Assembly (NCBI GenBank): GCA_008360955.1
Contig: LUCM01007348.1
Location: 1 to 64,000 of the forward strand
Length of the DNA stretch: 64,000 nt
Source of the DNA: Fasciolopsis buskii
Lineage: Eukaryota; Platyhelminthes; Trematoda; Plagiorchiida; Fasciolidae
Direction of reading: 5' to 3'
The notes beneath the pieces are model-generated. The model was not told the origin of the DNA, did no database searches, and was given only the letters and a program-made list of their open reading frames with translations. The translations under genes and the position numbers were made by a program. Positions 48,735 to 58,664 of the stretch are shown one piece after another. Numbering within the stretch: position 1 is the stretch's first letter; each line of letters begins with the position of its first letter.

Positions 48735-48980
48735 TTTGATTGCGTAGGTGTTGATGCTGCGTAACACGCTTGCTGGGCTTCGGCTCACGCGAGTTTCTCA
48801 TTTTGTTTTCCATTTCTGATTGTGACGTGTGTGAACCCCAGCGAAGGGCATTGTCTCGCGGTCTGCATGTTACACTGGTGCGGCGATTTGGTATTGCGCT
48901 GCCACACTGAGTTTGGTTCCGTATGTGTTGATGCACCCACTGGGCTTTGGGTCACGTTGGTTTCTCATCTGACGCCGAGG
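48735..48980. repeat. Short degenerate tandem duplication
   Basis: A segment with GTAGGTGTTGATGC, GCTGGGCTTCGGCTCACG and GTTTCTCAT at 48745-48805 recurs as GTATGTGTTGATGC, ACTGGGCTTTGGGTCACG and GTTTCTCAT at 48918-48970, about 175 bp apart and in the same orientation. In one frame this gives the repeated peptide HQHIRNQ/HQHLRNQ. It may be part of an LTR or gag remnant. Confidence 0.5.
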
Positions 48981-49569
48981 CTTATACCAGTTATTTTCCG
49001 TTAACCTGGGGAGCCGTTTTGGGACGACATAAAGCCGTGTGGTAGTCCAATTTGTATCGTAGCCCTTTCTAGATAAATGCCGGTGTCCTTCTAGTCCATA
49101 CCGCCTGCCCTACTGACAGAAGTGTGGCCTGTAAGACCGACTGTCTTGACGCGGTTCTCGTAATACGTTTGTTTTCCTCCTAACCGTTTTGACATATTGT
49201 GCGTCACTTTTACTCGATGCTTTACAACAGCAATGCTGACAACCAAGATACTCGATAGGGACGACAAAAAGATAGTCTGGAATGATGAAATGTTGAGTAT
49301 ATCTGACAGGAACGTGCAACCGAAGCGAGCGTAAGCGACGTGCAAATGGGAACCGCACCGGGCTCTCAACGTTCGGTTGAACAGGCAATCCGGAGGAACA
49401 CCCTTGTTACGCTACAAAGGCCTCTCTTTGAAAGACTGCCAGAGAAGAACTTCGGTTGGAACCGTAGAGCAAAGGTCGGAATCTCGTGAATGTCCTGGTG
49501 CCTTGACATCACCCGCGAATGAAGCAATTTGCCGCTCGTTTGATCGTCTTGTGGGTGCTAGCTTTTGGG

Positions 49570-49735
49570 TAATGACCGTGCGTGGGGCACCCAGTCTGGA
49601 AAACCTTTGGGAGCTGAACGCATGTGTGATACACTAACCTAGCTTTTCCCGCACACCACCGCAGTTGGGCTTCCCATCCGATGTGAGCCGGTCAAAACGG
49701 TGGACCTGATCGCGCCCCGCACCCGCTGGCCCTGC
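49570..49735 (+). repeat. Dispersed repeat X, copy 3 (diverged)
   Basis: Shares GTGGGGC, GAACGCA, AACCTAG, CCCGCAC, CACCGCAG and GGTCAAAACGGTGGACCTGA-like blocks with the copies at 27030 and 42905. It lies immediately past the 3' end of the minus-strand Gypsy relic, where a 3' LTR or untranslated region would be expected. Confidence 0.4.
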
Positions 49736-49739
49736 AGGC

Positions 49740-52330
49740 TCGACAGAACTATTCACCAAGCATAAACGAACACCGGTGTCTTGCCCTGAGCCCTTTTTAG
49801 TCCTTTGATGCGTGGGCGATATCGACGACGGGAACGACGGCTGAAGTGCAGAAGTCGACGGGGCTGCCTGATCCTAGGGGTTCTGTGAGAGTAAGGCAAA
49901 AGCATGTAGGCACCGGTGGAAAGACGGACGGGTCGTTTTACTTTGCGGCTACTTCGTATATCTGGCACTTCTGGTCCGATGGGTAGTGCTGTGCGTCTGG
50001 TTCCATCAGGAGTCCCTACGGACGTCGCTAGTAGCGGCCCCGGGGTGGTGCAGCTCATGAGTTGGGGGGGGATACGTCGATCGATTCACATTCTGCCACT
50101 GTAGGTTTGATGCGTTCGATGGACACCTTGTCGGCCGGAAACGTTCAAAACGAAGGATTTTGGACCGCGTTTTACCACGCGAAACGGACATGCACAAAAT
50201 GGTTTCAGTGGTGATCGGACTTCGTCAATACGGACAAAAACGTGGGTTGAGGTATCCGCCGCAGCTGGGATGTACCCAGAAGATCGTCGATTATGCGGTG
50301 GACTGGCCTGAGGCGTTCGCATGTGAGGCGCTTTGCATACTCACCATAGTTAAAGTGCACGGGCCCCAACGGCCCCACCAACTCTTCGAAGAGGCGTGGC
50401 GTACCACCAAACACAAGTTTGCTCTAGAGCCTTGAAGGCTTAAAAGAGCTGACGACAGTATTTCGCTCCAGAGCGGTTTGGCCCCGGCTCAAAGATCGTT
50501 TTTTAGCTGCCGCTGAAATCTTTCCACCAAACAATTGGCTTGAGGCTAACAAGCAGTTGTTCTGATATGGTCACAGCCCAGTGTTTGAAGCAAGTTTGAA
50601 AACGGTTCGTCGAAATGTGAGCCACGGTTGGCGGTTGCTATAACAGGAAAAGCAACCGGCCGAGGAAGCCTTCACACCCTCTTCTGACAGAGTATAGTGG
50701 ATTGGTATAGCCTGTGACCCGGAAAATGAGGCGGTCTACGCATGTGCGCATGTAGGGGTGGCCATGAGACGGCTGGAGATGGGTCAACGTGTACGTGGTG
50801 AAAATGTGTTTCGGGCTTGAGAAACTTAGCCGTTAGTACTTTGGTATTCGGACGGATTTTTACTCCCTAGCATTGGAGGCAGGAGCAGGACGTCTCGCTT
50901 CACGTTGAACCGTTCAAAACGCTCTATCACAAGCTTGATCGAAGCAGATACACTCAGGTGGGCCTGGCTGTGTAACGCGAGGGATATGGCTTAACGGACA
51001 GCGAGGTAGACAGCTAGCAGCTCTACCAAACACGCTGTACCTAGACCCGGTCGATTGTAACCGTTTGGAATAGAATGTCAAAGGCTTCCAAGAATCATCA
51101 ATGCGTTGTTAAAGTACGGCTCGGACTGCAGCGTTTGAGACTTCGGTTATCAGAGATATGGGGGGTCAGGATGTGTGAGTATTGCTTTCTTGGTGATAGC
51201 GTCTTTAATGACAGTGAACGCCTGTTGTGCGGCCTCAGGGCATGCGAACTTACGTCTAATTTGTAAGAGGTCTGTGAAAGGGGAAACGATTTCCGCAAAA
51301 TTGATGAACCGACGGTAGAAGTTAGTCAGGCCAGCCAGGTGTCGTAATTGTCAATACGAGCAAGGCTCTGGATAGTCCCGAGTAGCAGTAACCGTATCCG
51401 ATACTGGAGCAATACCTGAGGTCGCGACAACATGCCCTGATAATCTGAACCTCGGTTTTCTCAGCTGACATTTCCAAGCGTTAGTCGTCACGCCATATTT
51501 GCTAACGTGATCGAAAAGATCGCGTAGGCAAGCTGTGAGTGACTTGCAACTAAGATGTGGTCCAGATACACGTACACATTCCCTAAATCCGCCTGACTTC
51601 GAACAGGAAGCTTTGAACCGCGTTGCTGAGCCCAAAGGACATCCTCACGAACTCCAACAGCCCAAAAGGCGTGACCACCGCCGTTTCTGGCATATCGGTC
51701 TCTGATTGTAAGTCCGCACCAAAACTGCGGCTGAAGACGACGCAACCCGATAACGAGGTGCGATCCTGTATATGGGGAATCGACTACCTATCGCAGGGTT
51801 ACCAGTTGCCATTGGACTTGGGAAGCATTTGAGGAGGAGGAACCAGGGACTACTGGAAGGGTGCTTGATGCCCAATTCTAACATATGGTCGAATTCTGCC
51901 TTGGGTAATCAGAACTTGTCGGGTAAGCGAAAAGTAACTTGCTGTATGGCTGTTGAGCTGGCGGTTCAACCTACTGGGGTGGGATCTGGCTCATACCAGC
52001 ATACGACCTGGTCACAGTCAGAAGCGTCTGTCTGTCTATTTTTCTGCGCCGAGCATCGATAGGGTATGGGATGTCGGCGACGACCAATGTCCGACGAAAT
52101 ACACGATTATAACCAAGATCGAAAGTGAGAGGGCGATGGTTATACCTAGGGATACCGGTGCCCTTTTGTAGCTCACAGCGCCTGTGCCTGTGGGCGGTCG
52201 AATTACCCAAATCACGTGGAATTGCACCAACCTCGCCACTTGTATGCACAACAATCGGATTGTTGTCAAATTCTTGGGTTTTAGCAGGCGACGGTTAGTA
52301 AATAGCTCGGTTTCGTGTGTTGCAACCATG
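49740..52330 (-). mobile_element. Ty3/Gypsy LTR retrotransposon relic
   Basis: Minus-strand pieces occur in Gypsy order. A protease-like end (52249-51971) reads VFRRTLVVADIPYPID. RT pieces (51884-51351) read TAVVTPFGLLEFVRMSFGL and VYLDHILVAS, where the active-site YIDD has become YLDH. An RNase H-like segment lies at 51298-51098. The integrase end reads FGGTPRLFEELVGP (50414) and STHVFVRIDEVRSPLKPF followed by GPKSFVLNV (50322-50086), a GPY/F-type module. The integrase core is largely missing and every junction is frameshifted. No LTR pair was recognised. Confidence 0.8.
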
Positions 52331-52874
52331 AACCGAGAACCTAGTCTTCCCGTCTCTTACTAAGGAATGTGCACTCCGAGTTACATTTTTTGCTGACCCT
52401 CCAAAGCGGTTGTGTTACTTACTGTGGCACGCTGATCTGTCATTCCCACTAGGATTCTGATGACTGGAGCAATTAGTTTAAGGATTGGAGCAAAGTGATA
52501 GGCTATCGTAACTTCTTTCCATCATCGGCATTAACTAAGTCACTGTTCACTGACATGGTTTGCATCTCGATGGCTGACCTAGTCCCTCATCTGATGCAAA
52601 ATGTTTTTCGGATGCCGCTTCTCTTCGAATGGCAGGCATCTCGTCAGTTTCCCTGATAAGTTTATATTCTGTTTTTGCTAGTGAGGCGCAGGTGCCCTAG
52701 GTTATTTCATAGTACTTTCGGATACGATGTCGCCGCCGGAATAAGGGTTGGAGTTCTTTGTCGAACCACGTGGGACTCAAAGCATGTAAGCGCTAGTTGT
52801 GGACGAGTGCAAACCTTTGTACAAGCTAAAGGATCCCATCTGGGGTGTCACACGAACTCATTTCAACATTATTT

Positions 52875-53140
52875 TCATCTCCAAAATCCCACGCCAAGGC
52901 TGCTGTTGCGACTCCCGTTTCTTCGGAGTTCATGCACGAGATTTTTTGTTCCATGTATCCTTGGAAGGACAGACGCGTCGCACCCCGTGTGATCCATTCC
53001 ACCTAGAGATCGTAAAATGACAAAACGATTAACGCCCGAGGCACAAAGAATCAGCACCAGGTCCAAAATAGAAGACTGACCACCAAACATACGGCTTCGC
53101 TGCAGCACCTGTTGCTGGGGTGCACAATGAGACAGCACCT
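52875..53140 (-). mobile_element. LINE endonuclease fragment
   Basis: The minus-strand frame reads SSILDLVLILCASGVNRF, then VILRSLGGMDHTGCD. This fits the SxLDLVL...PLGxSDH end of CR1/Jockey endonucleases, with the serine of SDH replaced by Met. No other domain of the element was found nearby. Confidence 0.55.
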
Positions 53141-53366
53141 CGACGCGGTGACAGCTTGCATACCTCCATGATCCAACGAACTATGCAGGATAATTTATCT
53201 CAAACCAAAATACAAGCATGCCTGAAAGGTCAATGGGTAGGAGGCCTGGCAAAGTAGACTCCTGTTTCTTCCGGTCGGGGGTTCAGTTAAGCTGGTAGCC
53301 TCGTCAGAAAAACGAGTAGAGGAATTATTGATCCATGTAGATGAGCTTCCACTCAGCTATACCATC

Positions 53367-55390
53367 ATCATCATCATCATCGTTCAGCGCTGAACAGCAA
53401 GGCAAGCCTCCTGACCGCTGCTTTTTCCCCTGAGCTACATGTTTCTATAAGTACAGTGGATATGCAAAAGAGAGTGGACCTACACAGGTGAGAAAAGAGT
53501 AAAACGCTACTGCAGCCAACATACGAAACAGTCTAACTGTACAACTACATTTTTTCAATCATTCTGATTCGGTAGAAAATGACAACGCGAGCGCCACTGT
53601 TCGTGGTTCACTGCCATATTCTTCAGTGTCTCCAGCCAACTAGTTGACAGGTCTTTCGGACCCCAACCACGAAGGCGTGAGACACCTACTTTACCTAAGT
53701 TCGCTGTACATTTTCTCATCCCACGTTGCCACATCATCTGTTGACCTCTAGGTGGCTTCTTCCATTCATTGGGAGGAACACAAAATAGGGCACGGTATGG
53801 TAGATGAGTGTTCGCCATATGCAACACGACCCAACCAGCGCAGTATACTAAGCTTCATACGCAGAGATAAGGTGTTCCCGGAATTGACACCTAATACTAG
53901 ATTCCTGACTTCCACGTTACTCACTGGTCACTCCATCCAAACCTAGCGATACTACGTAGACATCGGTGCTCGAAAACTTCCAAAGGACGAACATCTCTCA
54001 CACGCATATTCCATTTCGCAACCGTACAACACGCTGAGCCCATTGCGACACAGTACACACGACTTTTCAACTTTCGTGAAATATTAGGTTGACACCACAA
54101 GTGCTTCATTACAGCGTAAGCCGCTCGAGCCTTGTATATACGCATACTCACCTCTAGTGTCGTTCCAGAAGCAGCTACCAAGGTTATTGAAACGGTCCAC
54201 AGTCGTCAGTTCCTCTCCATCCAGTATGAAGTTCGGAACTAATGTCGTCCGGTCTTGTCCCGGAACTGTACACTTTGAAGGCGGGAAGCACATGCCAAAC
54301 CGAGCAACCGACCTCTAGTGCACGTTGTGCATAGTCCGCGGTTTCGAACAGGCGCACGACGTCATCTGCGTAATCTAGGTCACATGGCTTCCTTACAGTT
54401 CCCAGTTCTACCCCTACATCCTGGAGACCTGAAGCGTCTTCCATCACCTCTACCATGACGAAGTTGAAAAGAGATGGAACACCCTTGTCGAATGCCGCTA
54501 GTCTTTTCGAATGATCTTGATAGGTCATCGTTTACCCTCACGCGACCATAGGTATGCGAGTACGATGCTTGCAACAGGTTCAAGAACTTCGCTGGCCTAT
54601 CACTCCGGTGTAAAGCACTGCCCGATTCACTGAATCGAACGCACCTTTAAAGTTGAGAAAGACCACGATCGTAGGGCGGCGCGCTTCGAATAACTGGCGA
54701 AGAGTGAATATCTAGTGGATGCAACCTCGACCTGAACGAAATTCAGCGTGCTGTTCGCGGATGTTATTCTCGCGAACTAGTATCAAACAACGCAGCATTG
54801 TCGGAGCTATGATCTTAGTAACTATCGGAATTAAACTAATCCCACGATGATTGCTCCAGTCACTCCGTGTGCCCTTCTTGAAGATGGGTACAACCAGTGA
54901 CTCGCCCCACGATAACGGAATACGTTCCTCGTTCTAAATATCACGAAGCCTGCGTCGATGGCCGTTGAGGCGTATCAGAAAACGCATAGAAATAACACCT
55001 GGTCCGATTCGATGTACGTGGTCCAGGACGATCTACAGTTCTGGACAGAACCGCACCAGTAGTAGCTTACTGCAATATGGTCGATCTGACGCAGTCTACC
55101 TGCTTAGTTAGGGCGCCTCGTCGCCGTGCGACGCGATCTGTGTCGGGAATTCCTGCTAGGTAGAAATAAATGGTTATCCGCACAACATTGGAGAAGCCTT
55201 TACCCGTTATCCGTTCTTTGAGTGGGCGAGGCACAGAACATAATTAAATAGGCCTACAGTGCACTTAGTTTTCTAACTTTTAGGCTAAAGTCACCTGCTA
55301 AAACAACTGTCAGACCCTTTGCTCTTCCGAACAGGCATGCCGAATTCGGCATAAATCTCGTCCTTTTGTATTTCAGACCTTAAGTATGTT
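53367..55390 (-). mobile_element. RTE retrotransposon, near-complete RT, degenerate
   Basis: Read on the minus strand from 55390, an endonuclease end with AGDFSLKV leads into the RT: PLSWGESLVVPIFKKGTRSD, SGRGCI, NFKGAFDSVNRAVL, KTSGIRQGCSIS, FNFVMVEVMED and LDYADDVVRLFE, which keeps the YADD active site. The C-terminal part includes RVRDVRPLEVFEHRCLRSIA and WGPKDLSTSWLETLKNM. The element ends at an AACAGCAAGG tail and a (GAT)n run at 53367. Frameshifts prevent a full-length product. Its last 622 bp form one arm of the palindrome described separately. Confidence 0.85.
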
Positions 55391-56040
55391 GGAACGTGCT
55401 GTTGTACTGTTGCGAAACATGGAATATGCGTGTGAGAGATGTTCGTCCTTTGGAAGTTTTCGAGCACCGATGTCTACGTAGTATCGCTAGGTTTGGATGG
55501 AGTGACCAGTGAGTAACGTGGAAGTCAGGAATCTAGTATTAGGTGTCAATTCCGGGAACACCTTATCTCTGCGTATGAAGCTTAGTATACTGCGCTGGTT
55601 GGGTCGTGTTGCATATGGCGAACACTCATCTACCATACCGTGCCCTATTTTGTGTTCCTCCCAATGAATGGAAGAAGCCACCTAGAGGTCAACAGATGAT
55701 GTGGCAACGTGGGATGAGAAAATGTACAGCGAACTTAGGTAAAGTAGGTGTCTCACGCCTTCGTGGTTGGGGTCCGAAAGACCTGTCAACTAGTTGGCTG
55801 GAGACACTGAAGAATATGGCAGTGAACCACGAACAGTGGCGCTCGCGTTGTCATTTTCTACCGAATCAGAATGATTGAAAAAATGTAGTTGTACAGTTAG
55901 ACTGTTTCGTATGTTGGCTGCAGTAGCGTTTTACTCTTTTCTCACCTGTGTAGGTCCACTCTCTTTTGCATATCCACTGTACTTATAGAAACATGTAGCT
56001 CAGGGGAAAAAGCAGCGGTCAGGAGGCTTGCCTTGCTGTT
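53393..56040. repeat. Large palindrome: 622 bp arms, 1404 bp spacer
   Basis: Arms at 53393-54014 and 55419-56040 are reverse complements with equal length and no difference that I could find by eye. Both encode the same RTE C-terminal peptide of 90 residues in opposite orientation. Just outside the arms the homology continues but is clearly diverged, both at the tail and at the inner edge (TTTCGCAACCGTACAAC against GTTTCGCAACAGTACAAC). Confidence 0.85.
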
Positions 56041-56058
56041 TGCCGCTAAATAATGATG
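55385..56058 (+). mobile_element. 5'-truncated RTE copy (right arm)
   Basis: The plus strand starts near 55385 in the RT C-terminal region, runs through RPLEVFEHRCLRSIARFGW and HMANTHLPYRALFCVPP, and ends with the tail GCTGTTTGCCGCTAA followed by ATGATGATGG. It is head-to-head with the copy at 53367-55390. Its tail differs from that copy's, so it is not a simple inversion of the same tail. Confidence 0.8.
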
Positions 56059-57200
56059 ATGGGGAGGAAGTTCAATCACGGTTGAATGCAGGTGATGTAA
56101 ATAGCGGTCAATACTTTCAAAGTCGATCACGTTGAAATTTTTCAAAACCATGTAGTTTCCCTCGTTGCAGCAGCGTGTTTATTGATTCCAACAGCAGAAT
56201 TCAAGCAGGTTTCTGTTGGTTGTCAAAAGCCCTCAACGGGTTCGCCGATACACCTTCATGAAAGCAATTCATGACTCCACCACTACTCCACAGAAACGTT
56301 TGGTCCGAATGGAGCAACGGGGCCCTCTAAACTGATGGTTCTGAATCAACGAAACCCGGCACTGATGACGACCCAGTTGGAGGCGCACCATGTCTTTCGA
56401 TTGATCTCTTATTCCAGGAAGTAGTTGCATCTATGAGTACTTTGGTGACTGACTGTAATTCGCTTTCGCCCGGCTTGATCCCTATTAAAATCTTATGTGG
56501 TTCTACATCGCTCCAAGATTCGGGGCAAAGACTGTCGGTCCCCCTCTCCCATATAGTGCGCTTTTGCAGCTATGGGGCATTCTCCTTTGACGTAAACCAC
56601 TGCAGTCACATGTCAAGTGGATCTTCCTCTGTCCCTCTTTCTGTTTGGTTCAGTCCATCGCAGTGCCATCCAGATGATGAATGACGCTTCTTTAAAATCC
56701 ACTCTATACCCACCTGTCGACAAACTGGTGCTTCGCTGTTTTTTGTCTACGTTTTGAGCTTTTTATCGGATCTGGCTTCGTCAGTCCCTCTACCTTTAAT
56801 CTTGATCTTCCTATCCCGTACTCGGAGTTCCAGCCCTCCTTACCGAATTTCAATCCAAGACTAACGTATAATTTTAATTCAGTCTTCGTTTCTCCAAGGG
56901 TTGTCAAGATATAGGATGCTCTCTTTATTTTTTCCCCTCGCAATCCCTCTCTTTGAAAGCTAACTGGTTTTTAGGTGAATCCTTCCTGCAACTCCATTTT
57001 ACAATGTACCATTTAGCCATGTTTATAGTTTAATTCATTTTGTGTAATAAGGGAATTCGCGAAGAATAGGCTGTTTACAAAATCCTTGTTGTTGAAAGCA
57101 CCGGAGTTGGTACTCTGCAGATGATGTTGCTAAGCAGTGACGATTTTCATGGCTGCTTACGACGGATGAAAGACTAGCAGCCTGGTAATTTTTCATTGTC
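56059..57200. other. Unassigned stretch
   Basis: No gene or named repeat is supported. A minus-strand frame at 56943-56704 (79 codons, KTELKLYVSLGLKFG) is open and lysine-rich, and could be an exon of the candidate gene starting at 57260, but no acceptor with matching phase was found. Confidence 0.25.
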
Positions 57201-57208
57201 CTGGTACT

Positions 57209-57262
57209 TACACCATGGGGCTCGAAGTCAAGCAGTTCTTCTAGGTAAAACAGTTCTGCCAT
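57209..57262 (-). CDS. Possible first coding exon, minus strand
   Basis: An ATG opens MAELFYLEELLDFEPHG and reaches a strong donor (CATGGT|GTAAGTACC). A stop lies upstream in the same frame, so the ATG is the natural start. The next exon is not identified. If real, this gene is transcribed away from the zinc-finger gene and the two would share the 57.3-58.6 kb interval. The 147-codon plus-strand frame over this region has no motif. Confidence 0.22.
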
Positions 57263-57649
57263 TGGCCGAGGAGTTTCCACCGTTTTTTCCTAATAAAGCC
57301 TTAAACGATTCGGCACCAATCAGCAGCGTTAGGTTGCAGATCTCGGTTCTATCAGTCATGAAGACAATGCGCCATACTGAAATTCACTCGCTATCATCTG
57401 CACTACTACAATCACAGCGAACGTTTACATTCGGCATCGTTCGGGGTCTGAATTGCAATAGTATTGATTCTGTGCATCACTTTCTGCAATCTTTTCCTTT
57501 TTTAACAGACAAATTTCCCTCTAATGTGACGTCAGTCTCCCAAACACTTCCTTCATTTCTGTTTTCCTTCAAGACAGTATCTGCCCCTACATTCGCCAGT
57601 CAACTGCTGCCTCCCAAATCCATTACATGGAATTTTTAAACGCGAGTCC

Positions 57650-58613
57650 CAACTTATGTCGCGGAAACTTCGGTTCACTTCTTGTGACCGTTAATTCAGC
57701 AGTGCCTATCGTTCCCCAAATAGTAATTGTCCAAAAGTAGTGCGACTGAAGTAGAGAATGCTCATCGTTTGTGAGGTTTACGTGGTAGTTTCCGCTGAGT
57801 TCAGGGCTTCTTTGGCCTGCTCCCAATGTTCGCTCGGATCGTAGGCACTTTAATGAGGCGACAACTACATTGAGAATTCTCATTAGAATTGCGGTCGGCG
57901 ATTATCGTCTAGAACTAGTTGTTCCGGACAAGTGGGTTTTGTGTTGGTGTGATAAAATATTAGGCTCAAACAAAAGCAAGTATTGATTGAGAGAAAGAAG
58001 CTACATAAATTGAGAATAGCGAGTTAAAAATTGGTACTCAGCAGCTGGGAGCTGAATGTTGAACAAAAGGAGTAAAACTTGTTTGGAAAAATAGGGGGTG
58101 AATGGTATTTGATAATCAAGAGATTAAGGTTTTAATCAAAACAGGACGAAGGGAGAAAGGGCACCGAAAAACCAATTTTTATGGTAAAATCCATTAGTGT
58201 CTGTGAGGGTTTTAAGGTTTTGTTGGCTGTTTGAGTGTACCATGAGAGTGAGAAACAGCGCACGTGATTGCAAAATACTTGTTAGAGAAATCCGACAACA
58301 GTGATCTTGAGACTTTTGTTGGCGAACCGCAAATCTTCAGTAGATCAGGTGTAGTAGTGAACCGAGCGATAGCAGAACCGTCTGTCGTCCATTCTGTACA
58401 ATTGTTCAACTTATTATTTTGCGATCCGTCTTTCATTGTTTCTTCTCCTTTGAGTAAATGGTGTTGTGTATTAACAACCAGAACGAGAGTACATCACTGC
58501 GTGGTTGATAGTTTGGGAGACAGAACCGATGCCTACATATAAAAACTTTGTTGTCCACATTCACATTTTTTCACTAACCACCTTTAGACACCAATTGTTC
58601 TCGCAGTCTTTTC
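57650..58613. other. Noncoding interval upstream of the zinc-finger gene
   Basis: AT-rich, no retroelement motif recognised and only short open frames. It would contain the promoter and 5' untranslated region of the zinc-finger gene. No TATA box or initiator could be assigned with confidence. Confidence 0.3.
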
Positions 58614-58619
58614 TTGGCC

Positions 58620-58639
58620 TTTATTCTCTTATTTTTCAG
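58620..58639 (+). promoter_or_regulatory. Splice or spliced-leader acceptor of the zinc-finger gene
   Basis: A long pyrimidine run (TTTATTCTCTTATTTTTCAG) ends in CAG 26 bases before the ATG at 58665. It fits either the acceptor of an intron in the 5' untranslated region or a trans-splicing site, and it favours 58665 over the upstream TTG as the start. Confidence 0.5.
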
Positions 58640-58664
58640 CATCTCGCTTTCACGGTATGATTCA

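Noticed and set aside
49091..49388. Two overlapping 92-codon minus-strand frames left of the Gypsy relic
   Set aside because: No motif in either frame. They probably lie in LTR or untranslated sequence, and no matching second LTR was found to prove it.
53752..55681. Two identical 64-codon proteins on opposite strands, suggesting a duplicated gene
   Set aside because: They are antisense shadows of the RTE C-terminal frame in the two palindrome arms.
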